Positions 7,874 to 16,503 of a DNA stretch of 64,000 nt are shown piece by piece (position 1 is the first letter of the stretch; the number at the start of each line of letters is the position of its first letter). The stretch is from Mucilaginibacter roseus (GTDB lineage: Bacteria > Bacteroidota > Bacteroidia > Sphingobacteriales > Sphingobacteriaceae). The notes under the pieces are model-generated. The model did not search any database and was not told the DNA's origin. It saw nothing but the letters and a program-made list of their open reading frames with translations. A program made the position numbers and the translations under genes. The stretch spans positions 1 to 64,000 of the forward strand of contig NZ_JAJPWV010000002.1 in assembly GCF_021215455.1 (NCBI RefSeq). Reading direction: 5' to 3'.

Positions 7874-10087
7874 ATGGTTATAAAAAAACTTGTTGCTTGC
7901 CTGGCCTTAACCGCTGTACACGGGCTGGCTTTTGCACAAACAATGGAAGAGCAGGCCTACGCCCTTATAAAGAGAACATTGCCCGCGCACGCTCAGAAAT
8001 TCAGCGTGGAGCAACTTAAAGGGAAAAAAACAGATGGCTTCGAAATAGAAAGCCGCAATAATCGTATTGTGCTGCGTGGTAACAACGGGGTGGCTGTGGC
8101 ATCGGCACTATATTATTACTTAACGGAATATGCTCATTGCCAGATCACATGGAACGGCACCAACCTTAAGTTGCCGGCTGTATTGCCAAAGGTGCCTGCC
8201 AAAGTGGTAAAAACCACGCCTTATAAGCTGCGCTATAACCTGAATTACTGCACTTTTAACTACAGCATGAGCTGGTGGGACTGGAAACGCTGGGAGAAGG
8301 AGATTGACTGGATGGCGATGCACGGCATAAACATGCCGCTGGCTATCACGGGCGAAGAATATACCTGGTACCTTGTTTACAAAGATTTAGGGTTTACCGA
8401 TGAAGATTTAAAGGGCTTTTTTACCGGTCCGGCTTATTTTTCGTGGTTTTGGATGGGCAATGTCGACGGCTGGGGAGGCCCACTTCCGTTACATTGGATG
8501 CAAAGCCACATGGAGCTGCAAAAAAAAATTGTGGCGCGCCAGCGCGCGCTCGGAATGAAGCCTGTGCTGCCTGCTTTTACCGGGCACGTACCCGCCAGCT
8601 TCAAAAACAGGTTTCCCGCAGCTAAGCTAAAAACTACCAATTGGAACAACGGATTTGCTGATACCTACATTCTTGATTCTGAAGACCCGATGTTTGCGCG
8701 TATAGGTAAGCTGTTTTTGCAGAAACAAACACAATTACTCGGAACAGATCATTTTTACAGCGCTGATACCTTTAATGAAAATGAACCGCCGTCTGATGAT
8801 CCGGAATATCTGAGCAAACTAAGCGCCCGGGTATATGATGGTATGCACCAGGCTGATACAGCCGCGGTTTGGGTGATGCAGGGCTGGTTGTTTTACAGCG
8901 ACAGAAAGTTTTGGAAAGCCCCGCAAACAGAAGCACTGCTGAAAGCCGTGCCTGATAACAAAATGATTATACTGGACTTGGCGGCCGAAATTGAACCGAT
9001 CTGGAAACGTACCAGCGCGTTTTACGGCAAGCCCTGGATCTGGAACATGCTGAACAATTTTGGCGGTAATACCAATTTATTTGGCAGGCTTGATGGCGCT
9101 GCCACGGGGCCGGCGCAGGCCCTGGCCGATCCTAACAGCGGTAACATGATGGGTATTGGCTTAACTATGGAAGGCATTGAGCAAAACCCGGTTATATATG
9201 AGCTATTTACGGATAATACCTGGCGTAACAAGCCAATTAACATAAGCGAGTGGTTGCCGAAATATGTGCGTAACCGCTATGGTAAAAACAATGCACAGGC
9301 GCTTAAAGCCTGGAATGTACTGCACAAAACGGCTTATTCAGTACCGGCAGACAGGTATATCAGAGACGGTGCCGAATCAATTATACAGGCACGGCCACGG
9401 CTTGACAGCTTTGCGCGCTGGGCAGCTACAAAGTTGAACTACAAACCGCAGGATTTACTACCGGCTTGGCAGGGCCTGATTCTTGCTTCGCCGGAATTGA
9501 AGGGCAGCGATGGCTTTCAGTATGACCTGGTTGACGTTACCCGGCAGGTACTGGCAAACTATGCGCTCAACATTCAGCAAAAGTGGGTGAAAGCTTATCG
9601 TGATAAAAACGAAGCTGATTTTAAAAAATACAGCGGCCAGTTTATAACACTTATTAATGATATGGATGAACTGCTGGCAACCCGCAAAGACTTTCTGTTA
9701 GGTGCCTGGGTGGCAGGTGCCCGCAATTGCGGAGTAACACCTGCCGAGAAAGCGCTATATGAGCAGAATGCCAAAAACTTGATTACACTTTGGGGCGATA
9801 AAAACTGCCCGTTATATGAATATGCCTGCCGCCAATGGAGCGGCTTGCTATCAGACTTTTACAAGCCTCGCTGGGAAAAATATTTTGCGCAATTAACGCT
9901 TGATATCCAGGGTAAGGCAGATTTTAGCCAGGATGATTTTAATAACCAGATTAAAGATTGGGAATGGAACTGGGTAACAGCCCGTAAGGATTATCCGGCA
10001 CAGCCTAAGGGTAACAGTGTGGTGCAGGCACGCCTGCTTTACAACAAGTATTGGCCTACCATCACTCAGGCTTATATAAACAATTAA
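7874..10087 (+). CDS. alpha-N-acetylglucosaminidase, GH89
   Basis: A 737-residue exported enzyme homologous to human NAGLU that removes terminal alpha-linked N-acetylglucosamine. It has a signal peptide (about 1-21), a small N-terminal alpha/beta domain (to about 110, with GVAVASALYYYL), a TIM barrel (about 115-450) and a helical C-terminal domain. Both expected catalytic regions are visible: FNENEPP (acid/base side) and GLTMEGIEQNPVIYEL (nucleophile side). The YNLNYCTFNYSMSWWDWKRWEKEIDWMAMHGINMPL block (in full at about residues 118-154) is family-specific. It is probably cotranscribed with the preceding NagX-like gene, and a terminator follows. Confidence 0.93.
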   Translation: MVIKKLVACLALTAVHGLAFAQTMEEQAYALIKRTLPAHAQKFSVEQLKGKKTDGFEIESRNNRIVLRGNNGVAVASALYYYLTEYAHCQITWNGTNLKLPAVLPKVPAKVVKTTPYKLRYNLNYCTFNYSMSWWDWKRWEKEIDWMAMHGINMPLAITGEEYTWYLVYKDLGFTDEDLKGFFTGPAYFSWFWMGNVDGWGGPLPLHWMQSHMELQKKIVARQRALGMKPVLPAFTGHVPASFKNRFPAAKLKTTNWNNGFADTYILDSEDPMFARIGKLFLQKQTQLLGTDHFYSADTFNENEPPSDDPEYLSKLSARVYDGMHQADTAAVWVMQGWLFYSDRKFWKAPQTEALLKAVPDNKMIILDLAAEIEPIWKRTSAFYGKPWIWNMLNNFGGNTNLFGRLDGAATGPAQALADPNSGNMMGIGLTMEGIEQNPVIYELFTDNTWRNKPINISEWLPKYVRNRYGKNNAQALKAWNVLHKTAYSVPADRYIRDGAESIIQARPRLDSFARWAATKLNYKPQDLLPAWQGLILASPELKGSDGFQYDLVDVTRQVLANYALNIQQKWVKAYRDKNEADFKKYSGQFITLINDMDELLATRKDFLLGAWVAGARNCGVTPAEKALYEQNAKNLITLWGDKNCPLYEYACRQWSGLLSDFYKPRWEKYFAQLTLDIQGKADFSQDDFNNQIKDWEWNWVTARKDYPAQPKGNSVVQARLLYNKYWPTITQAYINN

Positions 10088-10119
10088 TCGGCACACTAAA
10101 TATTAAAACTTAAGTACCG

Positions 10120-10149
10120 GGGTCAATTCAATTTTGAGTTGACCCTTTC
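10120..10149 (+). terminator. terminator after GH89
   Basis: An 11-bp stem (GGGTCAATTCA / TGAGTTGACCC, one G-T pair) with a 4-base loop is followed by TTTCTT. It lies 32 bases after the GH89 stop codon. Confidence 0.75.
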
Positions 10150-10381
10150 TTATTGACTTAGGTTAAAATGATCGAGGTAATTGCACATAGTTGGAAGCAA
10201 TTGGCGGATAATTGCATAAAGTGCTGGTCGGTACGGTATGATTTAAAATGCTTGTGGTAAAGCAAGCGTAGATAATGCCGTAAGTTAAAAAAACTAAACT
10301 GCCACATAGAAATAATCTTTGCTAAAAGTTTAGCGCGTAATTTATAAAATGGTATTGCACGCAGATTAAGATATCATAACG
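10150..10381. other. intergenic, short AATTGC repeats, no gene
   Basis: No coding sequence is seen. TAATTGCACA (10178) and TAATTGCATA (10209) are near-identical direct repeats with an inverted GCAATT (10197) between them, so two alternative small hairpins can form. No function is apparent. Confidence 0.4.
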
Positions 10382-10382
10382 C

Positions 10383-10415
10383 AAAAAAAGGGGGAAAGCA
10401 TTGCTGCTCTCCCCC
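10383..10415 (-). terminator. terminator of the MIOX-SusC-SusD unit
   Basis: On the minus strand a stem of 11 bp with one mismatch (GGGGG arm at 10390, CCCCC arm to 10415) and a 4-base loop is followed by seven T (A-run at 10383-10389). It lies about 30 bases after the SusD stop. Confidence 0.8.
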
Positions 10416-10444
10416 AACCAATCTAAATCAACTGATATCATTAA

Positions 10445-12121
10445 TCAATAACCAGGATTTTGTGTAAGCTTAGTATTTGTTTGAAAACCGGAAGTTGGTA
10501 TCGGGAATATACGGCGATATGTATCGGCGTTGGTTTTACCTAAACCCCATGTGCCCTCATATTTACCAAAACGGATCATATCATTTCGGTGCCATCCTTC
10601 ATAAGCTAATTCTCTTACACGCTCTGCATAAACACCGTCTAAGTTTATTGAAGTCAAGGGCTCAGACGTAGTGCGGTTAGCCCTGATCTGGTTTACCAAA
10701 GATACTGGCGTAGCCCCTGAGGTTGCGGCACCGCCACGTAAAATGGCTTCAGCTTTCATTAACAAAATGTCTGAATAACGGAATACAGGGAAATCGTTGC
10801 CTTGGGCACGGTTAATGGTGTTCGTATAATCAGCAATGAACTTATTATTGCGGTAACCGGTATTCCAGGCAATTTCATCACGGCCTAAATCATAATCAGA
10901 GTTAGTGCCGGCACGTGGCCTGAATGTTAATTGGCTTAACACCAATGGATAAACAATTTTATCATTAGGGTTTGGCCCGTTATAAAACTGGTTGTAACCA
11001 ACATTTGTGGTGCTTACCATAATAGGGCTTCCGTCCTGCCAGTATTGCTGGCCGGTTAACCATTGTTTATTACGAATATCGTTAGGATCGTTAAAATAGG
11101 CATAATATTCAGCGGTGGTCATTGATGGGCCACTTGGCCTGTTATTCGCCAGGCCATTACCTGTGCTTTGATTAATTACCGGGTTTGTATAGCCACCTGC
11201 TGTTGAGCCTGAATATCCATAGCGTATACCCAGGTTACGGTTAAGGTTATATCTCGCAAAAATCAAATTTCCTGAACTTGTAGAAGCATCATACGGAATG
11301 GCGTAAATGAATTCTTTTTGAGTTGTCGGCCCGTTAGTTGGATAGAACATTTGCAGGTAAGAAGCCATAGGCTCTACCGAGTACTTGTTAGAGCTAATGA
11401 TTTCATCGCAGGCTGCTATACAATCGTTGTAACGCTGGGTTCCGGTATACACGTCGGCATTCAAATATAATTTAGCCAGTAACGAGTAGGCAAAGTACTT
11501 GGTTACCAAACCATAGGTTGCCGCCGTAACATCTGATTTAAGGTTTGGAATAGATGCCTTAAGCTCGCTTTCTATAAAATTGAAAACCTGGGTGCGGGTA
11601 GCCCTCGGCTGTAACTCCTTGTTTCCGTATACGGTATCCAGGGGAACGCCTCCAAAGTTGTCCATACCTATATAATAGGCAAACGCGCGTAGTGTTCTCA
11701 ACTCGGCAATGCTGTTTGTTTTGGCAGCGCTTTCAGGCGCGTTTTTAAAAATAGACAGGGTTTGGTTGGTAACGCCTATCATGTTAGTATAATAATACCA
11801 AATGGCACTAACACCGCTGTTATCTCTCGTCCAGGTATGGCGGTGTAGCTCCATGTACCTGTTACCGTCAATCCAGTCAGGTCCAAAAATACCTAACAGG
11901 TTTTCGTCAGTTGTGTGGCTTTGCGAAAAAAAGTACGCGCCAGTATAATCAGATCTCAATGCTACATATACCGAACCGGTTACAGCCTGGTATTGAGCCG
12001 GTGTTTGCGGGAATACCTCCGGGGTGAGCTGTGTGTCTACCGTAACATCCGTTTTATGGCAAGAGGATAAAACTACGGCTATGCAAACAGCAGATGCGAT
12101 AGTTAAAAATATATTTTTCAT
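10445..12121 (-). CDS. SusD/RagB family outer-membrane nutrient-binding lipoprotein
   Basis: A 558-residue lipoprotein. The signal peptide MKNIFLTIASAVCIAVVLSSC ends in a lipobox Cys at residue 21. The alpha-helical TPR-like SusD fold follows, with AELRTLRAFAYYIGMDNFGGVPLDT (in full at about residues 141-165) as the classic RagB/SusD block. Near the C-terminus RVRELAYEGWHRNDMIRFGK is the usual SusD end signature. It forms the lid of a SusCD glycan-import complex on the cell surface with the SusC homologue encoded 11 bases upstream. The glycan is not deducible from sequence. Confidence 0.95.
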   Translation of the reverse strand: MKNIFLTIASAVCIAVVLSSCHKTDVTVDTQLTPEVFPQTPAQYQAVTGSVYVALRSDYTGAYFFSQSHTTDENLLGIFGPDWIDGNRYMELHRHTWTRDNSGVSAIWYYYTNMIGVTNQTLSIFKNAPESAAKTNSIAELRTLRAFAYYIGMDNFGGVPLDTVYGNKELQPRATRTQVFNFIESELKASIPNLKSDVTAATYGLVTKYFAYSLLAKLYLNADVYTGTQRYNDCIAACDEIISSNKYSVEPMASYLQMFYPTNGPTTQKEFIYAIPYDASTSSGNLIFARYNLNRNLGIRYGYSGSTAGGYTNPVINQSTGNGLANNRPSGPSMTTAEYYAYFNDPNDIRNKQWLTGQQYWQDGSPIMVSTTNVGYNQFYNGPNPNDKIVYPLVLSQLTFRPRAGTNSDYDLGRDEIAWNTGYRNNKFIADYTNTINRAQGNDFPVFRYSDILLMKAEAILRGGAATSGATPVSLVNQIRANRTTSEPLTSINLDGVYAERVRELAYEGWHRNDMIRFGKYEGTWGLGKTNADTYRRIFPIPTSGFQTNTKLTQNPGY

Positions 12122-12132
12122 GCTACTATGAA

Positions 12133-15100
12133 TTATAATGATACGTTTACGCCCAATAAAAATGTACGCGTTTTTGGATAAAAGTTATTGTAATCGATAC
12201 CTGGGGACTGGCCGCCCTGGTTAATCTCCGGATCGACACCTTTGTAACCTGTAATAACAAATAAGTTGTTTGCGGTTAAGTATAACCGTATGTTACTGAT
12301 AGATTTGGTTGGCTGTATAAAATTATACCCTAAAGAGGAGTTGTCCAGCCTTATGTACGACCCGCTCTCGATATACCTGTCAGAATAAAAGTAATTACGT
12401 GTATCGGTAATTTTATCATCCGAGGCTGAACGTAAAATATTGTTAGCATTTGCGGCAGATGTGTTTGACAGATCGGCACGCGTGGCGTTAAATATCTTAT
12501 TACCCAATGTGCCTCTTATAAAAACATTAAGGTCGAAGCTTTTGTAACGGAACGAGTTATTCCAGCCTATTAACACTTTTGGCTGCGGACTACCTGCATA
12601 GAAATAGTCCTGGCCGGTAGTTGGCTGTTTAGTTGTTGAGCCGTCTCTTTTGTAAAACAGCGAGTTGCCGTCAGCATCTTTCCCTGCGTACCTAAAGGTA
12701 AAGAACTGGCCTAACGGATAGCCAACCTTTAGTATTTGCAGTGTTGAGCCAGACTGGCCCGGGCCTTCCGGCGAGGTGTATAAAATTGAGTCGCCGTTGG
12801 CATAAGGGCTAACCAAGCTGGTAATTTTATTTTTATTGTAAGCAGCGTTGATAGTGCTTGACCAGCTGAAGTTTTTATTTGATACCGCGTTAACCGTAAC
12901 ACTTGCCTCTATACCCTTGTTGCTGATGCTACCACCGTTCGCGTTGATGTTACCACCCGGAACCAAAGCCGGTGATACGCGGTAGTTGAATAACATGTTA
13001 GAGGTTTTCTTATTATAAAGATCAATTGAACCGGTTACTTTATTATTTGCGATTGCAAAATCAACACCGATGTTGGTTGAGGCAGTGCGCTCCCATTTCA
13101 AATCTGGGTTTTGCCCCTGGATAGGTGCTAATGCAGCTTCTAATACACCATTGTTGTAATATTTATCAACAGCGCCGTAAAGCAGTTGCGCAGTGTAAGC
13201 TCCTATACCGAAAGAGTTACCCGTAACACCATAACTTGCGCGGAGTTTCAACTCGTTAAAAAACTTCTGATCTTTCATGAAGTCTTCCTGCGCAATGCGC
13301 CATGCAACGCTTCCGGAAGGGAAATAACCCCAGCGGTTGTTAATGCCAAATACCGAGCTGCCATCTCTCCTGATAGAGCCTTGAACCAGGTATTTATCCT
13401 TGTAGCTGTAATTAAACCTGAAAAAATCAGAAATTAACAAGGTTTTACCGTAAGCACGATCGTTGCCAAAGCTAATTCTGTATGAGCCAACCGCGTAAGG
13501 GTTAGATAGTGCAAGGTTATTATAGCCAACATTATCCGTAGGGAAGTTAATGGTTGATACCTGGATACCATCACCAACAACGTTTTGCTGATAGGAGTAA
13601 CCTAAAACCGCGTTGATTTTATGATCGCCCAGCTGTTTATCCCAGCTCAGAAAGGTTTCAAGCGTTTTAACCGAGGCAGATAACTCACTACGGTACGCTG
13701 TACCATTTTGGCCGAAGTTAATCAGCGTATGATAAACACCTATAGAAGGATCGGGATTGTTGTAAAAGCTGTTGCCCCTGTAAGCATTATAATACGAGCT
13801 ATAGTACTCGCCGCGTGAAGCAGTTGTTTTTTGATATGACAGATTTACATTGTAGCTAAACCCGAAAGGCAATTTAGCCTCGGTAATAAATGATCCTAAT
13901 AAAACATTGTACTTGGTATCATCCTTTGCATTGTTGGCAATTGCAAGCGGGTTAAAATAACCGGTATTGCCAAAGTTTTCATAATATGTACCGTCAGCGT
14001 TATATATCGGGTTTACAGGTAAGTGCTTGGCGGCCTGTAATAATACTACGTTTTGTAAAGGTACGTTGTTAGAATTGCTTGCCGAATTTGACAGGTTTAA
14101 ACTGAATTTTAGTTTATCGTTCAAAGCATACTGATCAACAGCTAAACGGCCAATTACGCGTTCTAACTTACTGCCTTTTAAAATACCGTTCTTTTCAAAA
14201 TAATTAACGCTGGCGCTGTAAGTTCCATGCTCAGAACCACCGCTAAATGAAATGTTATGATTTTGAGAGAATGCAGAGCTGCGCTCAATGGCTTTCATCC
14301 AATCGGTATTGGCATTCAAATCATTATTAGCAGAAAAGCCGGTGTTGTTTTTTGCCAGAAAAGCACGTATTTCATCTGCATTCATCAAATCTAACTGATT
14401 GCTGACCTTTTCAACACCCGCGTAACCATTGTAAGACACTAAAGATGAATTTTTTTTTCCGCGTTTGGTGGTTACCATAATTACACCGGCTGAGGCGCGG
14501 TTACCGTAGATGGCGGTAGCGGCAGCATCCTTAAGTACGTCAATAGTAACAATGTCATTAGGTGCAACGGCCGCGATATCTGCACCCGGAATGCCGTCAA
14601 TCACATAAAATGGTGAGCCCGGGCTGTTTACCGTTGAAGCGCCGCGTAAAATAACACTTGCAGGTTTGTTAGGGTCGCCGCTGGCGGTAATGTTTAAGCC
14701 CGGTACTTTACCTTGCAGTAACTGGCCAACATCAGCAATTGCACCGCGGTTCAAATCCTCAGCTTTAACCGAGCTAACAGAACTCGACAGCGTTTTGCGC
14801 GAGCTGGTGCCGTAACCCACAACCACAATTTCTTTTAATGATTGGTTGGCGTCGGCAAGGGTAATGCTGTAATTTTTTTCGCTGGTTACAGCTACTTCTT
14901 TGTTGGTATAACCAACTGATGAAATGGTTAATACGTCGCCATTTTTGGCGCTGATGGTAAATTTGCCATCTGTACTTGTAGAGGTTGCTTTTGTAGTTCC
15001 TTTTACCACTACAGTAGCACCCGGAATTGATACGCCCTTGGCATCCGTTACGGTACCCGTAACGCGGATATCCTGCGCAAACGTGTATTGCATGTTAAAA

Positions 15101-15165
15101 ATCAGGGCAAGCAGCAGTAATAAGGGCACGAGTTTGCCCTTGCTGCAAAAGAGATTTAATGTCAT
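12133..15165 (-). CDS. SusC/RagA family TonB-dependent outer-membrane transporter
   Basis: A 1010-residue outer-membrane barrel. A signal peptide (about 1-30) is followed by a carboxypeptidase-D-like beta-sandwich (about 32-110, VTGTVTDAKGVSIPGATVVVKG) that marks the SusC class. Next come a TonB-dependent plug (about 115-230, with LLQGKVPGLNITASGDPNKP and the DVLKDAAATAIYGNRASAGVI segment) and a 22-strand barrel ending in the terminal GVNVSL. No N-terminal FecR-signalling (STN) domain is present, so regulation by an anti-sigma pair is not expected. It pairs with the SusD protein encoded 11 bases downstream and imports the same oligosaccharide. Confidence 0.95.
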   Translation of the reverse strand: MTLNLFCSKGKLVPLLLLLALIFNMQYTFAQDIRVTGTVTDAKGVSIPGATVVVKGTTKATSTSTDGKFTISAKNGDVLTISSVGYTNKEVAVTSEKNYSITLADANQSLKEIVVVGYGTSSRKTLSSSVSSVKAEDLNRGAIADVGQLLQGKVPGLNITASGDPNKPASVILRGASTVNSPGSPFYVIDGIPGADIAAVAPNDIVTIDVLKDAAATAIYGNRASAGVIMVTTKRGKKNSSLVSYNGYAGVEKVSNQLDLMNADEIRAFLAKNNTGFSANNDLNANTDWMKAIERSSAFSQNHNISFSGGSEHGTYSASVNYFEKNGILKGSKLERVIGRLAVDQYALNDKLKFSLNLSNSASNSNNVPLQNVVLLQAAKHLPVNPIYNADGTYYENFGNTGYFNPLAIANNAKDDTKYNVLLGSFITEAKLPFGFSYNVNLSYQKTTASRGEYYSSYYNAYRGNSFYNNPDPSIGVYHTLINFGQNGTAYRSELSASVKTLETFLSWDKQLGDHKINAVLGYSYQQNVVGDGIQVSTINFPTDNVGYNNLALSNPYAVGSYRISFGNDRAYGKTLLISDFFRFNYSYKDKYLVQGSIRRDGSSVFGINNRWGYFPSGSVAWRIAQEDFMKDQKFFNELKLRASYGVTGNSFGIGAYTAQLLYGAVDKYYNNGVLEAALAPIQGQNPDLKWERTASTNIGVDFAIANNKVTGSIDLYNKKTSNMLFNYRVSPALVPGGNINANGGSISNKGIEASVTVNAVSNKNFSWSSTINAAYNKNKITSLVSPYANGDSILYTSPEGPGQSGSTLQILKVGYPLGQFFTFRYAGKDADGNSLFYKRDGSTTKQPTTGQDYFYAGSPQPKVLIGWNNSFRYKSFDLNVFIRGTLGNKIFNATRADLSNTSAANANNILRSASDDKITDTRNYFYSDRYIESGSYIRLDNSSLGYNFIQPTKSISNIRLYLTANNLFVITGYKGVDPEINQGGQSPGIDYNNFYPKTRTFLLGVNVSL

Positions 15166-15217
15166 AATTAGCGTAAATTTAAGTTCATAAAGTGTGTTAA
15201 AGTGTTCGTAATGTTGA

Positions 15218-16108
15218 TTAAAAGCTTAGTGTAGCAGGCAGGTATTTGGCCACCAGGTTTTCATAATAAGGCCGTAATTCCTGCCAGCTTTTTTGATTGG
15301 GATTTTTTGAATACAGATCATACGGGTTAAATAATTTTACCCATTCAAACATCTTGTGGTCATGCTCGGTCATCAGGTGATTGTAGGCATGCTCCCGGTG
15401 CTGCGAATAAAAAGAATGATAACGCAGCATATACAAACCCGGTTCCGGAATGTAGTTCTTCATCATGTGGTACACATATTCATCATGCCCCCATGACATA
15501 TGTACTTTATCTAAACCGCAATGCTCCGTATACACACCAAGCTTGGTATTGTATTTCGGGTTGTTGTAATCAGGGTTTTCTTTAAAGAATTCAGCGTAAA
15601 CAATTTTGTCTGAAAAAGCGCAGCCCACCGGGAAGGTATCGCCTACAACAGCCCATTGTGGCTCGCCGAACAGGCAAAGTACTTTACCCATGTCATGTAT
15701 CAGCCCTACCAGCACCATCCAATCCGGATGCCCGTCTCTCCGTATCGCTTCAGATGTTTGCAACAGGTGCTGCATCTGGTCAAGGTCGGTATCGGGGTCA
15801 GAATCATCAACCAGCTCGTTCAAAAAAGTAAAGGCATCCCATATAGGCATTGTTTTTTTGTCGAAGCTCAGGTATTTGGCTTTGCGCTCAAGCACAAAAT
15901 CATACGTTTGGTACAGGTGGTTTAAGCGATAAAATTCTCTGACGCCATCTTTTTCAGTTTCCTCATAATTGCGGAAAGCCTCTTCCTTTTTGTCTTCGTT
16001 TATTTTTGAAGGATCAGGATAACGGCGAAGAATATCATCCTCCCATTCATCCAGGTTATCAAGTGGCGTAGCTTGGTTAGGCATAGCGTTAGTATTGCGT
16101 GTATCCAT
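15218..16108 (-). CDS. inositol oxygenase (MIOX family)
   Basis: A 296-residue cytoplasmic, non-haem di-iron enzyme that converts myo-inositol and O2 to D-glucuronate. The HD-domain-like metal ligands are visible in order: DGHPDWMVLVGLIHDMGK, then WGHDEYVYHMMKNYIPE, then YHSFYSQHREHAYNHLM. The ending FNPYDLYSKN is strongly conserved with animal and plant MIOX. A GTG three bases upstream (16111) is possible, but ATG at 16108 is preferred. The gene is first in a unit with SusC (52-base gap) and SusD. MIOX is mainly eukaryotic and patchy in bacteria, so acquisition by transfer is plausible but not shown by the sequence. Confidence 0.93.
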   Translation of the reverse strand: MDTRNTNAMPNQATPLDNLDEWEDDILRRYPDPSKINEDKKEEAFRNYEETEKDGVREFYRLNHLYQTYDFVLERKAKYLSFDKKTMPIWDAFTFLNELVDDSDPDTDLDQMQHLLQTSEAIRRDGHPDWMVLVGLIHDMGKVLCLFGEPQWAVVGDTFPVGCAFSDKIVYAEFFKENPDYNNPKYNTKLGVYTEHCGLDKVHMSWGHDEYVYHMMKNYIPEPGLYMLRYHSFYSQHREHAYNHLMTEHDHKMFEWVKLFNPYDLYSKNPNQKSWQELRPYYENLVAKYLPATLSF

Positions 16109-16226
16109 CACAATTAAAATTTTTAATAAACAGATCCTATTTGCGGTTATCAGAGTGTCTGACTGAATTGGTACGTAATGCTAATGTGAAGAATTTTAAA
16201 ATGATGTTTATCAATATGATGAGTAA

Positions 16227-16254
16227 ATAGTTAAGTAAACGTTTACTTAACTAT
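16227..16254. promoter_or_regulatory. 28-bp perfect palindrome, putative LacI-family operator
   Basis: The palindrome is perfect over 28 bases, centred between 16240 and 16241. Its central 20 bases are TTAAGTAAACGTTTACTTAA, and the core GTAAACGTTTAC recurs at 6419. It lies 119 bases upstream of the MIOX start and 250 bases upstream of GH92, with a LacI-type gene just beyond GH28. A regulator acting on both divergent units is likely. Confidence 0.7.
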
Positions 16255-16290
16255 ACTGATTGGTAGTGAGCAAACTACACAGACGGCCTC

Positions 16291-16302
16291 CAATCCGGAT
16301 TG
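16291..16302. promoter_or_regulatory. 12-bp palindrome CAATCCGGATTG
   Basis: A perfect palindrome 37 bases from the 28-bp operator-like site and of different sequence. It could be a second regulator site for GH92. Chance cannot be excluded at this length. Confidence 0.25.
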
Positions 16303-16503
16303 ACTCACGAGTTGGCCTATCTGAACTTGGAAATTGTACACTTACCCTCCGGCTATGATTAGCGAAAAGAAAATAGAAGCCATTTGCCGCAAATAAGTAA
16401 ACGATTTCGTTATAAAAGTTAGCCGGCGCAGATGCACCCTTATTCAATGTTGTTAAATTAGCAAACAGATAGCGCTGCGCCTGGTTGCAGCATATTAATC
16501 CAA

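Larger units (their letters stand above)
16112..16503. other. divergent regulatory region between MIOX-SusCD and GH92-GH28
   Basis: There are 392 bases without a credible gene. They hold a perfect 28-bp palindrome (16227-16254), a 12-bp palindrome (16291-16302) and a further half-site-like AAGTAAACG at about 16395-16403. Divergent promoters for both units must lie here, but no clear TTTG-N19-TAnnTTTG match was found on either strand. Confidence 0.55.

Noticed and set aside
16247..16447. 66-codon minus-strand frame between MIOX and GH92
   Set aside because: It overlaps the palindrome and regulatory region, has no recognisable domain and its translation looks unstructured, so it is taken as a chance frame.
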